Part shown: piece by piece, positions 8,136 to 16,518 of the stretch | Position numbering within the stretch: the stretch's first letter is position 1 | Layout: every line of letters starts with the position of its first letter | Assembly (NCBI RefSeq): GCF_001422375.1 | Contig: NZ_LMMU01000007.1 | Coordinates: 598,184-662,183 of the forward strand | Origin: Methylobacterium sp. Leaf99 | Lineage (GTDB): Bacteria > Pseudomonadota > Alphaproteobacteria > Rhizobiales > Beijerinckiaceae | Direction of reading: 5' to 3' | DNA: 64,000 nucleotides | Translations under genes and position numbers: made by a program | The notes under the pieces: generated by a model | What the model saw: only the letters and a program-made list of their open reading frames with translations | Databases searched by the model: none | Told to the model about the DNA's origin: nothing

Positions 8136-9035
8136 TCAGAGGGCAGCCATGCGGGCTCGAAGCTTCGGAACGCTCCAATCGAGGAAGGCCCGCACCTTGA
8201 GCGGCATGAGCCCCTGTTCCGGATGGACGAAGCTGACCGGCAACGGCTCGGGCTCGTAGCTTTCCAGGATGAGCTTGAGCGCGCCTGATCGGATCTCCGA
8301 GGCGACCTGATACGAAAGCACGCGGGTGACGCCGAGACCGGCCAGCGCCGCGTCGACGGCGGCTTCCGCGGTATTGACGGTCAACCGGGCGCGGACCGGA
8401 ACGGTGATCGTCTTGGCGCCCTGCTGGAAGCGCCATTCCGGGGCGGCGGGAAAGCCCTGGAACGTCACGGCTTCGTAGGTGCTCAGTTCCTCGGGCGCGC
8501 TCGGCACGCCACGGCGCGCGAGGTAGGCCGGGCTCGCGCAAACGACACGGCGGACCGAGCCGAGGCGCGTGGCCAGGAGCGCGCTGTCGGCTAGAGGGCC
8601 GATCCGCAGAGCGATGTCGACATGATCGTCGACGAGATTCATCTGGCGATCGATGAGGAGCAGCCGGACGTCGATCTCGGGATGCGCGGTCAGGAACTCC
8701 GTGGCGACCGGAACGACGTGCCGACGGCCGAAGACGATTGGGGCAGTGACGAAGAGTTCACCGCGCGGTGTCGTGTACTCGCCCGCAGCCGCCCGCTCGG
8801 CCTCCTGCACCTGTTCGAGAATGCGTTTGCAAGCCGTGACGTAGGCTTGTCCGCTCGGCGTCAGATCGATCCGGCGGCTCGTCCGGTTCAGGAGGCAAGT
8901 TCCCAGGTGGCGTTCGAGATCGGAGACCTTGCGACTCACCGTGGTGAGGGGAAGGCGCAGCCTGCGCGCGCCGCCGGACAGGCTGCCCTCCTCGATGACG
9001 GCGAGCAGCACGGACATGGCGTCGAGTCGGTCCAT
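8136..9035 (-). CDS. LysR-family transcriptional regulator
   Basis: A 299-aa protein. Residues 1-60 are a LysR winged helix-turn-helix (LAVIEEGSLSGGARRLRLPL then TTVSRKVSDLE), followed by the linker helix and a periplasmic-binding-like effector domain (about 90-290). I start at ATG 9035 (MDRLDAMSVLLAV), which gives the standard LysR N-terminus; an upstream in-frame start would add 27 non-family residues. It is transcribed in the same direction as the hydrolase-PNPOx-SLAC1 genes 135 bases downstream, which are the likely targets. Confidence 0.93.
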   Translation of the reverse strand: MDRLDAMSVLLAVIEEGSLSGGARRLRLPLTTVSRKVSDLERHLGTCLLNRTSRRIDLTPSGQAYVTACKRILEQVQEAERAAAGEYTTPRGELFVTAPIVFGRRHVVPVATEFLTAHPEIDVRLLLIDRQMNLVDDHVDIALRIGPLADSALLATRLGSVRRVVCASPAYLARRGVPSAPEELSTYEAVTFQGFPAAPEWRFQQGAKTITVPVRARLTVNTAEAAVDAALAGLGVTRVLSYQVASEIRSGALKLILESYEPEPLPVSFVHPEQGLMPLKVRAFLDWSVPKLRARMAAL

Positions 9036-9159
9036 GTCGCCATCCGTAAACCGAACGCTTCCGTATAAAAATACGACAGCGGCACTATTTTCGAAGGCGC
9101 CACGAATGGCTTCCACTCGGCCCCAACAGCGAAAGCTGGCCGCCTATCCGTAAGCCGAC

Positions 9160-9300
9160 GTTCCGCACCCGACCCAAGCCAGCCGTACGAGTAGCAGTCG
9201 GCGCTTCCCGAAAGCGGCCGCTCGTCGGACGTCCGGCAACTTCGGCTCAGGATGGGAAGCAGCGGCTCGATAGTCGCTAGGCAAACGTCCGGATTGAAGG
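9160..9300. repeat. Dispersed intergenic repeat, right-hand half
   Basis: Downstream of the carboxymuconolactone decarboxylase-like gene. It contains CCGACCCAAGCCAGCCGTAC and then GGCGCTTCCCGAAAGCGGCC (9211-9230) and CCGGCAACTTCGGCTCAGG. The last two blocks match the copy at about 34120-34175 almost base for base, which shows that the full repeat unit is longer than the CGTAGAGCGG core. Confidence 0.6.
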
Positions 9301-9325
9301 CCGCAGCGGACGAAGCAGACCCGTA

Positions 9326-9904
9326 TTATTGAGGCCCCGGCGTGCGGGCGACGTTCATCAGCCAACACACCATCACGAAGTAGCCAACCAACGTCAGCAA
9401 CTCGACCGTGATCGCCTCACCCCACGTGCTAAGAGCTGCGGCATACGTTTCATCACTTACACGATGCCGACGGACGAGTTCGCTGGCTACAGCATGTGCT
9501 AGGACTAGATCGACCCGGAGGTCGGCTGGGAGCGGTGCACCGCGCTCAACCGCCGCCAACGCAGCCGGCGGCACACCGGCTGCTCCCGCGAGCGGCAGGT
9601 GCATGTCCCACTCAAACACGTTGGACAGCTCCCGCGACACAACGCATATCGTCCACTCACGCAACGCGCCGTCGAGGGTCCCGGCATAGCGCAGGGTCTC
9701 CCCGACCTTGGCGACCGCTTGGAGTAACGACGGACGGTGCAGCAGTGGGCGGAACGGACCGTAGACCCCCCGGCGAGGACCGTTGATTAACTCTTCGGCA
9801 GCGGCCTGCTGCTCTGCATCGAGCGTGGCTGGTGGCCCAAGGCGTTCGGGAAGTCCGGCCTCAGGAAAGGACGGTGTAGCGGTGGCGGAACGGTTGGAAA
9901 GCAT
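9326..9904 (-). CDS. Carboxymuconolactone decarboxylase (CMD/AhpD-like) family protein
   Basis: A 192-aa, all-helical protein. The core (LREWTICVVSRELSNVFEWD, then HLPLAGAAGV and an LAHAVASELVRRHRVSD region) is the CMD domain. The CxxC of AhpD-type enzymes is absent, so it is a CMD-fold protein without the disulfide reductase centre. Its ATG (9902-9904) shares one base with the stop of the upstream MFS gene (TGATG), indicating translational coupling. Together they form a two-gene unit opposite a LysR regulator. The substrate is unknown; CMD proteins in such settings often handle aromatic breakdown products. Confidence 0.85.
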   Translation of the reverse strand: MLSNRSATATPSFPEAGLPERLGPPATLDAEQQAAAEELINGPRRGVYGPFRPLLHRPSLLQAVAKVGETLRYAGTLDGALREWTICVVSRELSNVFEWDMHLPLAGAAGVPPAALAAVERGAPLPADLRVDLVLAHAVASELVRRHRVSDETYAAALSTWGEAITVELLTLVGYFVMVCWLMNVARTPGPQ

Positions 9905-11124
9905 CAGACGGGCCTCAGGCTTTTGAGGGAAGTTTTGGTGCTGCGCCAGAGCCATAGTGCCGTCAGCACTAGCAGCAGCGTAGCGAGAGCGCCCGTCCAC
10001 CTGAGCGCATCCCAGCCGGCCCAGCGGTCGGAACCGAGCGCGCGGACGAGCAGTGGGCCAGCGATCTGTCCGGCGGCGAACGCAGCGGTCATTCGCGCAA
10101 TGAGCGGGGTCGGATTGTCCGGCTGCGCCTCGCGGGCGAGCTGCAAGCCGGCCATGGTCGCGACCATGAACGTGCCGCCGACCAAGACCGCTGAGGCCGC
10201 GACAGCCCAGAGAGCTTGGACGAATAGCGGCAGGGCGGTGCCGAGCGCCATGACGCCCTGTGACAGAGCCCACAGTCGTTGACGGGATGTGCTTGGCAGC
10301 CAGCGGGCCACGGCCGCGACCGACAGAGCGGCGGCGAAGCCGAACAAGGGCCAAGTCAACCCGAACACTAGGGGATCGGGAGCTAGTTCGCGCGCCATGG
10401 CCGGCAGGAACGTGGCCGGCACGATGTAGCCGAACCCGAACGTTCCGTAGCAGAGAACCAGAGCCAACTGCCCGCCCCCTCGCGTCGGAGCGATTGCTGT
10501 AGCCTCGCGTTCTTCGATCTCGGCCGGGGTCGTGCTTTGCCCCCGTGACAGCGTCCAAACCAGCACCGCTCCGGCACTGGCGATGAGCCCCAGTTCAAGC
10601 CAAAGCCAGTCCGCCCGCTGGCGTCCGCCGAGCCAAGCCAGCACACCGGCTATCGCAATGCCGAGACCGACACCCGTGTAAATCCACGCGCCCAGTTGCC
10701 CGGCCCGACGCCGGGCAAGTTCGGCCAGGCACCAGCTGCTCGCGCACACCAGCGCCCAGGCGCTGAACACACCAGCTGCCCCGCGCAGCATGACCCCGAG
10801 CAGGGTGGTGGGAACGGCATCAACTGCCACCATCGCCAGGGTCGTGAGAGCGACACCGATCAGGCTCAGCAGCAGACCACGACGCGGGTTGTCGCTGAAC
10901 CACGAGGCGGTCAGGGCACCCACGAAGTACCCAACATAGTTCGCTGCTGCCCATTCCGTACCGGTGGTAGCGTCCATCGTACCGTCACGGATCATCAGCG
11001 GCATCAGCGGCGTAAAGGCAAAACGGCCGACCCCCATCGCCATTGCAAGTGCGACGAGTCCGCTGGCGACCACGGGCCGGGTCGCGGGACTGGGCTGGGC
11101 GGGAGCAGAGTGTGTCGTGCTCAT
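9904..11124 (-). CDS. MFS transporter, YbfB/YjiJ type
   Basis: A 406-aa protein with twelve hydrophobic segments. The start (LAMAMGVGRFAFTPLMPLMI) carries the GRFAFTPxxPLM signature of the YbfB/YjiJ-like major facilitator branch. It should export or import a small organic molecule with proton exchange across the inner membrane. It is coupled by a one-base overlap to the CMD-fold protein and divergent from the LysR gene at 11193 (68-base gap), which probably regulates it. Confidence 0.88.
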   Translation of the reverse strand: MSTTHSAPAQPSPATRPVVASGLVALAMAMGVGRFAFTPLMPLMIRDGTMDATTGTEWAAANYVGYFVGALTASWFSDNPRRGLLLSLIGVALTTLAMVAVDAVPTTLLGVMLRGAAGVFSAWALVCASSWCLAELARRRAGQLGAWIYTGVGLGIAIAGVLAWLGGRQRADWLWLELGLIASAGAVLVWTLSRGQSTTPAEIEEREATAIAPTRGGGQLALVLCYGTFGFGYIVPATFLPAMARELAPDPLVFGLTWPLFGFAAALSVAAVARWLPSTSRQRLWALSQGVMALGTALPLFVQALWAVAASAVLVGGTFMVATMAGLQLAREAQPDNPTPLIARMTAAFAAGQIAGPLLVRALGSDRWAGWDALRWTGALATLLLVLTALWLWRSTKTSLKSLRPV

Positions 11125-11146
11125 TGGATGGTCCGATTGAACACCT

Positions 11147-11164
11147 TTCCCACTTCTTGGAAAA
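11147..11164. promoter_or_regulatory. Short inverted repeat in the MFS/LysR divergent gap
   Basis: TTTCC and GGAAA with an 8-base spacer lie in the 68-base gap between divergent MFS and LysR genes. The gap is AT-richer than its surroundings. This position is where a LysR regulator usually binds to control itself and its target. The dyad is short, so the call is weak. Confidence 0.3.
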
Positions 11165-11192
11165 TGAATTATCGTGACGTATCGTTCTCTGC

Positions 11193-12077
11193 ATGAGAAT
11201 GATGAATCTGAACGACCTACACATCTTCCGCAGCGTCGTTCGCGAAGGCGGTATCACGCGGGCCGCACACCAGCTGCACCGGGTGCCCTCCAACGTCACC
11301 ACGCGGATTAAACAGTTCGAGGAGCGGCTTGGGGTAGCTCTGTTCCGACGCGAAGGGCGTAGCCTGACCCTCACTGATGCCGGACGTACCCTGCTCGGGC
11401 ATGCCGATAAGCTGTTGCAGTTGGCCGACCTAGCCGAACAGGAACTGCGCAGTGGTATCGTGCGCGGCGTGCTCCGGCTTGGATCCTTAGAAAGCGCGGC
11501 CGGTGCACGGCTGCCGCCGATCCTGTCGGCTTTTCATGCGCAGAACCCCAACGTGACCATCGAACTGCAAACCGGTACGACCCGCGCGATGCTGCGCCAG
11601 CTGGAGCTGTTTGAGGTCGAAGCGGCCTTCGTGTCCGAACCATTCGAGCGGGGAAATCTATCCTCGATGCCGGCCTTTGACGAGGAACTGGTGCTGATTA
11701 CCGCCCGAGGGGTGCCGACAGTCCGCCACGCTGTCGAGTTGGGTGGGCGGACTGTTGTGGCGTTTCCCCATGGCTGTTCCTACCGTCAGCGCCTCATCGA
11801 GTGGCTGACGGAAGGAGGCGCATCACCTCAGCGTGTTCTGGAGATGAGTTCGTATCACGCCATCGTGGCGTGCGTGGCTGCTGGGACAGGGGCAGCGATC
11901 GTGCCGGCGGAAGTGCTGGATCATGCAGTACTGAGCACGGCCGTCGAGCGCCATTCGCTGCCGCCTCACCTGCGCATCAACCGCACGCATCTCGTCTGGC
12001 CCGGAGCGGCCAGTGAGCCATTGCAAGCCCTCATCGCGCTGCTGCCCAGCGCACGTGTCAATGAACGGGCAGCATAG
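11193..12077 (+). CDS. LysR-family transcriptional regulator
   Basis: A 294-aa LysR protein with an N-terminal helix-turn-helix (VVREGGITRAAHQLHRV then PSNVTTRIKQFEERLG) and an effector domain from about residue 90. The PSNVTTRIKQ pattern is characteristic of LysR members close to efflux regulators such as GltC/YofA-like proteins. Divergent from the MFS-CMD operon, with a short gap holding a small inverted repeat. I infer that it controls that transporter in response to the transported compound. Confidence 0.93.
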   Translation: MRMMNLNDLHIFRSVVREGGITRAAHQLHRVPSNVTTRIKQFEERLGVALFRREGRSLTLTDAGRTLLGHADKLLQLADLAEQELRSGIVRGVLRLGSLESAAGARLPPILSAFHAQNPNVTIELQTGTTRAMLRQLELFEVEAAFVSEPFERGNLSSMPAFDEELVLITARGVPTVRHAVELGGRTVVAFPHGCSYRQRLIEWLTEGGASPQRVLEMSSYHAIVACVAAGTGAAIVPAEVLDHAVLSTAVERHSLPPHLRINRTHLVWPGAASEPLQALIALLPSARVNERAA

Positions 12078-12104
12078 AAAGGATTCCAGATTGCCCGTGA
12101 ACAC

Positions 12105-12230
12105 GAGTGCTTTACAAAGACTATGGACCCGCTACTGGTAAAGCGTACGTTCCGCTTCCCAATTGACCCGGTCGTAGAACGGACGGACGGGTCTCGACCC
12201 AACCACGCCGTAGGTTAGGGACTTGGCCTT
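12105..12230. repeat. Dispersed intergenic repeat at a convergent gene end
   Basis: Between the stops of the LysR gene (plus) and the enol-lactonase-like gene (minus). The core CGTAGAACGGACGGACGGGT at 12173-12192 differs from the 5153 copy at one base and is followed by CTCGACCCAACC. The upstream part (TTCCGCTTCCC) is diverged. No gene is present in the 199-base gap. Confidence 0.7.
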
Positions 12231-12276
12231 CCCTCGAAAGCAGACATGCAGAGAGCGATCCCATCGGATCTGACTG

Positions 12277-13068
12277 TCAACTCATGTGCCGATCAAGGAA
12301 CGCTAGCAGATGGCTTGCGGTCGGATACGGTCGCTCGACGGCCAGCATATGCGCGGCACGCGGCAACAGGATTAACTCCGCCTGGGGGATGCCCTCGCAG
12401 ATGACCTCGGCCATCGCCGGTGGCGTCGACGAATCGTCGCGTCCGGCTACGACGAGGGTCGGCGCCGTAATGCGGTTCAGCACGGGCCGCAGGTCCATCC
12501 GGCCTATCGCTCCGCACGCGACCGCATAGCCGGCCGGGTTGCACGCGGCGAAGGCGTCCCGGATAGGCACGAACACGGCAGGAGATCGCTCCGCGAAGCC
12601 CGGCGTGAACCAGCGCTGGAACGTCGGCTCCATGATCGCCGCCATCCCCGTCGCGCGTACGGTCGCCGCCCGCTCGTTCCACATCGACTCGCTCGGCAGA
12701 TGGGCGGCGGTCGCCATAAGGGTCAGGCTCGACGCCCGCTCCGGCTCGGCGGCCGCCAATGCCTGCATGGTCATGCCGCCAAGCGAAAGGCCGACCAAGT
12801 GGGCCCGCTCGATGCCGAGAATGTCGAGCAGGTTGCGGAGGTCCCCTGCCAGGTCCAGGATCTCGCAGGATTCATCGCGGGTGGCCGAGCCCCCATGTCC
12901 ACGAGTGTCGTAGCGCAGCACCCGATAGCGTTCGGCGACACGAGGCGCCACGCCGTCCCACATCGCCATCGTCGTCCCAAGGGAGTTAGAGAAGGCGACG
13001 ACTGGCGCGCCGCCAGGGCCGGTCAACTCATAGTTCAGGGAGAGACCGTTGACGTGGACCAGTGGCAT
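12277..13068 (-). CDS. Alpha/beta hydrolase, 3-oxoadipate enol-lactonase-like
   Basis: A 263-aa alpha/beta hydrolase with the PcaD pattern: oxyanion segment FSNSLGT (about 26-32), DTRGHGGS, nucleophile elbow GLSLGG with Ser95, acid in GRDDSSTPP and histidine in AAHMLAVERP. 3-Oxoadipate enol-lactonase opens the enol-lactone in the beta-ketoadipate pathway. No other pca genes lie nearby, so a general esterase/lactonase role is equally possible. Start chosen at ATG 13068 (MPLVHVNGLSL), which fits the family; an in-frame extension upstream is arginine-rich and unlike it. An NADP-binding oxidoreductase gene lies 183 bases upstream on the same strand. Confidence 0.85.
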   Translation of the reverse strand: MPLVHVNGLSLNYELTGPGGAPVVAFSNSLGTTMAMWDGVAPRVAERYRVLRYDTRGHGGSATRDESCEILDLAGDLRNLLDILGIERAHLVGLSLGGMTMQALAAAEPERASSLTLMATAAHLPSESMWNERAATVRATGMAAIMEPTFQRWFTPGFAERSPAVFVPIRDAFAACNPAGYAVACGAIGRMDLRPVLNRITAPTLVVAGRDDSSTPPAMAEVICEGIPQAELILLPRAAHMLAVERPYPTASHLLAFLDRHMS

Positions 13069-13251
13069 ATCGGGTTCCCGTCTTCTCGCCGCGTCCAATG
13101 TGAGTAGGGGGGATGCCCGGAGGGCGGTCAATCCCAGCGGTCTTAATAGCGAGCGTCGGCAGCAAGCCTCCGGACGTTCATGCCAGTCCGGACGCCAGCC
13201 TCTCTCATCGACCCCAGGGAGCAATGCCCCCGAGGTCGATGGTCGGCCCAC

Positions 13252-13896
13252 CTAGATCTTTACGAGGTTCAGGGTGGCGAGCGACCCGAAGGGCAGTCCA
13301 GCCAGGGGCCCGCCGACGTCCAGCGTTCCGAGGTCGATGGGGAAGAAGCCCGCGGTCTCGATCACGTCGCGGACCGCGCCCTTCGCCGCGACGTCGTCGC
13401 CCGAGTAGAACAGGACGCGCTTGCCGCCGGCCGTCTCGGGCTCAGGGAGGACATTGACGTCGAGGTGGTTGAACGCCTTGACCACGCGGGCACCCGGGAC
13501 GAACTCGCTGAACACCGCACTGGAATGTTGACCGCCGAGGTCGATGGCCTTGATGCCGTAGGCGGCGAGCGGGTTGCTCGCGTCGTTCCGGTCCGGGGAG
13601 TCGGGGGCGAGAAACTCGACCGCGTTGGTGCCGTCGATGACGACGCGGCCGTTCCACGCCGGCAGGCCGTGCAGGGCCGCCTGGATGTGGACCCACGGCA
13701 CGGCTACCAGCACGATGTCGGCGCCCGCGGCCTCCGCGATGGTCCCGGCCTTCGCGTGCGGTCCGATCTCCTGGACCAGGCCCGCAAGGGACTCCGGACC
13801 GCGGCTGTTCGAGAGGATGACGTCGAGGCCCTTCGCGGCGAAGGCCCGGGCCGCGTTCGAACCGAGGGCGCCCGAACCGATGATGCCGATACTCAT
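13252..13896 (-). CDS. NADP-binding oxidoreductase, F420-dependent NADP reductase (FNO)-like
   Basis: A 214-aa protein with an N-terminal Rossmann motif GIIGSGALGSN (residues about 4-14), ILSNSRGP (strand 2, selective for NADP in this family), LVAVPW, and VVKAFNHL near residue 130. This is the FNO-like family (pfam F420 oxidoreductase), in which many bacterial members use NADP without F420. I start at ATG 13896 so that the glycine loop is at the N-terminus. Downstream of an Rrf2 regulator on the same strand, with a palindrome between them. Confidence 0.85.
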   Translation of the reverse strand: MSIGIIGSGALGSNAARAFAAKGLDVILSNSRGPESLAGLVQEIGPHAKAGTIAEAAGADIVLVAVPWVHIQAALHGLPAWNGRVVIDGTNAVEFLAPDSPDRNDASNPLAAYGIKAIDLGGQHSSAVFSEFVPGARVVKAFNHLDVNVLPEPETAGGKRVLFYSGDDVAAKGAVRDVIETAGFFPIDLGTLDVGGPLAGLPFGSLATLNLVKI

Positions 13897-13987
13897 GGAC
13901 TTGTTTCCTGTGTGGATGCGGGGCTGGGGAAGACGGGTCGTCGGCGCCCCGAAGGCCGAGGACCCGCCATGATCGGTCGCGCGGGAT

Positions 13988-14007
13988 GACATATATGATA
14001 GTATGTC
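13988..14007. promoter_or_regulatory. Palindrome between Rrf2 regulator and its likely target
   Basis: GACATA and TATGTC are exact inverted arms around 8 bases, in an AT-rich patch 92 bases upstream of the NADP-oxidoreductase start and 31 bases past the Rrf2 stop. Rrf2 dimers bind imperfect dyads of about this size. A second weak dyad (TGTGT/ACACA) sits just upstream of the Rrf2 gene itself. Confidence 0.4.
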
Positions 14008-14037
14008 GTCGTCGCTACGACAGAATTTGGTAAAGCT

Positions 14038-14484
14038 TCACCAGACGAGAGGGATCGTGAACTTGCCCAGTCGTGCCACCTCGGCGGCGATGTCGGCGAC
14101 CGTGACCCCGGACAACTCGCCCTCCATCGACTTGCGCGCCCGATCCAGGGTCGGCCGGAGCGCTTCCTGGATGTTGCCCCCGACGGCGCAGTTCGCGCAG
14201 GGCGCCGTCCGGTGAAGGGTGAACAATTCCGTGTCCTCGACCGCCTCGTAGACGTCGATGAGGCGGATCGCTGCGGCATCCTTGGCGAGCAGGGCGCCGC
14301 CACCGGCCCCCAACTGGGACTTGGTCAAGCCAGCGTCGTTCAGGCGAGAGAGCAACCCGCGAATGACGACCGCCCCGGTGTTAGCGGAGTAGGCGAGATC
14401 CTCGGACCGCATCGGCTTTCCGTCACCGACCGCAAGCGCGGCGAGGACGTGGACGGCGACGACGAAGCGGGAACTGGTTGGCAT
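14038..14484 (-). CDS. Rrf2-family transcriptional regulator
   Basis: A 148-aa protein with an N-terminal winged helix (SRFVVAVHVLAALAVGDGKP then RSEDLA) and the Rrf2 wing (LGAGGGALLAKDAAAIRLID). A CxxC-type pair, CANCAVG (about residues 95-101), is at the position where IscR/NsrR-like proteins hold Cys ligands. Only two cysteines are seen instead of three, so a thiol switch or YwnA-like non-cluster sensor is more likely than an Fe-S cluster. It lies upstream of an NADP-oxidoreductase on the same strand, the likely target. Confidence 0.9.
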   Translation of the reverse strand: MPTSSRFVVAVHVLAALAVGDGKPMRSEDLAYSANTGAVVIRGLLSRLNDAGLTKSQLGAGGGALLAKDAAAIRLIDVYEAVEDTELFTLHRTAPCANCAVGGNIQEALRPTLDRARKSMEGELSGVTVADIAAEVARLGKFTIPLVW

Positions 14485-14520
14485 CGGAGCGTTTGAACCG
14501 TTGGTGTGTCACCGTCGGTA

Positions 14521-15459
14521 TTACACATTTCCTGGTTCGTCAACCGCTTCCTCGACGAAAGCCTGGTTCGGGCATTGCTTGAGGCGCTCGATCATCCAGC
14601 GGCCAGCCGGACCGGGCGGCTCGGACGTCCGGTAAACCGCGGACATCGGAAGCGAGAGGCCGCCTTCCGGAATATCCTCGATGGACAGGATCACGAGGCG
14701 GCCGTCGTCGATGTCCTGGCGTACGATGTGAAGCGGCATGCCGCCCCAGCCCAGGCCGCTCAGCAGGAAGGCGTGTTTGGCGAAGAGGTCTCCCAGCCGC
14801 CAGGTCGAGGGCGACATCACGCCGAACTCGCGCCCGGCCGAGAGATCGGATCGGTCCGTCAGGACGAGTTGTACGTGCTCGGCCAGCGCGGCCTTCGGAA
14901 TGAGTCCGCGATGCGCCGCGAGCGGGTGATCCGCCGCCGCGACCATGACGAAGGTCACGCTGGTTAGGCGCTCGGCCGTGAGGCCGGCAGGCAAGGTAGG
15001 CAGCGAACCCACCAGGCCGAAGCTCGCGCGCCCGTCCATAACGGGTTGGACAGTTGCTCCAAGCGCCTCGACGTAGAGGCGCAGCGGGGTCGCGGAGAAG
15101 CTCTCCCGGAACTCCCGTGCGACCTCGGCGAAGGCGGTAATGGGAAAGAACACGTCGATGACGGCGGTGAGCTCGGGCTCCAACCCGCCGGCGATGCCCT
15201 TGGCCCGTGCCTTCAGGCCGTTGACGCCCGCGACGATGGCCCGGGCATCGGCGAGCAGCACGGCCCCCTCGGTCGTGAGGCGCGGGTAGCGGGCGCTCCG
15301 GTCGAACAGGACGACCCCAAGCTGCGCCTCCAGGTTGGCCATCGTCTCGCTGACCGCGGATTGCGTCCGCCGAAGCTTTCGGGCCGCCGCCGAGAAGCTG
15401 CCCTCGTCGACCGCCGCCTCGAAGATCCGCAACTGGTCCAGAGACAATCCGTCGAGCAT
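14521..15459 (-). CDS. LysR-family regulator of the adjacent oxidoreductase regulon
   Basis: A 312-aa LysR protein: helix-turn-helix in the first 60 residues (FEAAVDEGSFSAAARKL then RRTQSAVSETMANLE), then a substrate-binding-like domain. Start set at ATG 15459 (MLDGLSLDQLRIFEAAVDEG), the canonical LysR beginning. It is divergent from the SDR gene at 15576. The 116-base gap holds a perfect palindrome (15470-15492), and near-identical palindromes precede azoR and the YceI operon. I infer that this LysR controls all three units; the protein-site pairing itself is not proven by sequence. Confidence 0.93.
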   Translation of the reverse strand: MLDGLSLDQLRIFEAAVDEGSFSAAARKLRRTQSAVSETMANLEAQLGVVLFDRSARYPRLTTEGAVLLADARAIVAGVNGLKARAKGIAGGLEPELTAVIDVFFPITAFAEVAREFRESFSATPLRLYVEALGATVQPVMDGRASFGLVGSLPTLPAGLTAERLTSVTFVMVAAADHPLAAHRGLIPKAALAEHVQLVLTDRSDLSAGREFGVMSPSTWRLGDLFAKHAFLLSGLGWGGMPLHIVRQDIDDGRLVILSIEDIPEGGLSLPMSAVYRTSEPPGPAGRWMIERLKQCPNQAFVEEAVDEPGNV

Positions 15460-15469
15460 GGGGAGAGCG

Positions 15470-15492
15470 ATCCATCGGGAAAGCCGATGGAT
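15470..15492. promoter_or_regulatory. LysR operator candidate 1 (ATCCATCG-N7-CGATGGAT)
   Basis: A perfect inverted repeat with 8-base arms ATCCATCG and CGATGGAT and spacer GGAAAGC (the dyad extends one more base on each side into the spacer). It is 10 bases from the LysR start and 83 bases from the SDR start. The same arms and spacer length recur at 19259 and, less perfectly, at 16374, which makes chance unlikely. Confidence 0.75.
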
Positions 15493-15575
15493 AACATCGA
15501 AACGTACGGAGTGCCATCGCGGTCGCGGCCATGGAATGTGTCCGACGGAATGCCGCCGCATCGAAGGGAAAGCCC

Positions 15576-16337
15576 ATGGACACGAACAAGATCGCCCTGG
15601 TGACGGGCAGCAGCCGAGGCCTCGGACGGAACACGGCCCTGGCCCTCGCGTGCTCCGGCGTCGACGTCGTGGTCACCTACCGGAGCGACGAGGGCAGTGC
15701 GGTCGCGGTGGCACGCGAGATCGAGGGACTCGGCCGGAAGGCCATCGTGCTCCGGCTGGATACGGCGGAGGTTTCATCCTTCCCGGCCTTCGTCGACAGA
15801 CTTCGGCAGGGCCTGCGGGAGACCTGGTCACGCGAGACCGTCGACTTCCTCGTCAATAACGCCGGCATCGGCATCGCCGCGCCCTTCGCTGAGACCGGCG
15901 AGGAGATGTTCGACCGGCTGATGTCGATCCACCTCAAGGGCGTCTTCTTCCTGACCCAGTCCCTGCTGCCGGTCATCGTCGACGGTGGCCGCGTCGTGAA
16001 CCTGTCGACCGGGCTCACCCGCTTCTCGCTGCCGGGCTACGCCGCCTACGCGGCGATGAAGGGCGGCGTCGAGACGCTGACCCGCTACCTGGCCAAGGAG
16101 CTCGGACCGCGACGGATCGCGGTCAACGCCATTGCGCCTGGCGCCATCGAGACCGACTTCGCCGGCGGCGTCGTGCGCGACAACGACGGGCTCAATAAGA
16201 TGATCGCCGGCCAGACCGCCCTCGGCCGCGTCGGCCTCCCCGACGACATCGGCCCCGCCATCGCCTCCCTGCTCTCGGACGCCAACCGCTGGGTCAACGG
16301 ACAGCGCATCGAGGTCTCCGGCGGCATGTTCCTGTGA
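15576..16337 (+). CDS. Classical SDR-family oxidoreductase
   Basis: A 253-aa classical SDR: cofactor loop TGSSRGLGRN (about residues 10-19), NNAG (about 91-94), catalytic Ser in NLSTGLT, YAAYAAMKGG with the YxxxK-type motif (Tyr-Ala-Ala-Met-Lys) and IAPGAIETD. It probably reduces a carbonyl with NADPH or NADH. Start ATG 15576 is preceded by GAAGGGA. Divergent from the LysR gene and next to its palindrome, so probably LysR-controlled. The substrate is unknown; the neighbouring quinone enzymes suggest a reactive carbonyl. Confidence 0.92.
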   Translation: MDTNKIALVTGSSRGLGRNTALALACSGVDVVVTYRSDEGSAVAVAREIEGLGRKAIVLRLDTAEVSSFPAFVDRLRQGLRETWSRETVDFLVNNAGIGIAAPFAETGEEMFDRLMSIHLKGVFFLTQSLLPVIVDGGRVVNLSTGLTRFSLPGYAAYAAMKGGVETLTRYLAKELGPRRIAVNAIAPGAIETDFAGGVVRDNDGLNKMIAGQTALGRVGLPDDIGPAIASLLSDANRWVNGQRIEVSGGMFL

Positions 16338-16373
16338 GAGAACGCCGCGATCCTCACAGGGTTCACCACCGTC

Positions 16374-16396
16374 GTCCATCGCCACGCCCGATGGTA
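16374..16396. promoter_or_regulatory. LysR operator candidate 2, upstream of azoR
   Basis: GTCCATCG, 7 bases, CGATGGTA: same geometry as the 15470 site with 7 of 8 and 6 of 8 arm bases conserved. It lies 123 bases upstream of the azoR start and 37 bases past the SDR stop, so it can serve a separate azoR promoter. Confidence 0.6.
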
Positions 16397-16518
16397 AGCA
16401 TCGCAACGAACTGGCTTCCTCGATGCCCGGGCGGGTCGTCTAATCAGCGTGTCCTCGGGGGTGGCGGCTTCCCGCCATCGACCCCGATACCCTTATCGTT
16501 CGCCCGTAGGCCCACACC

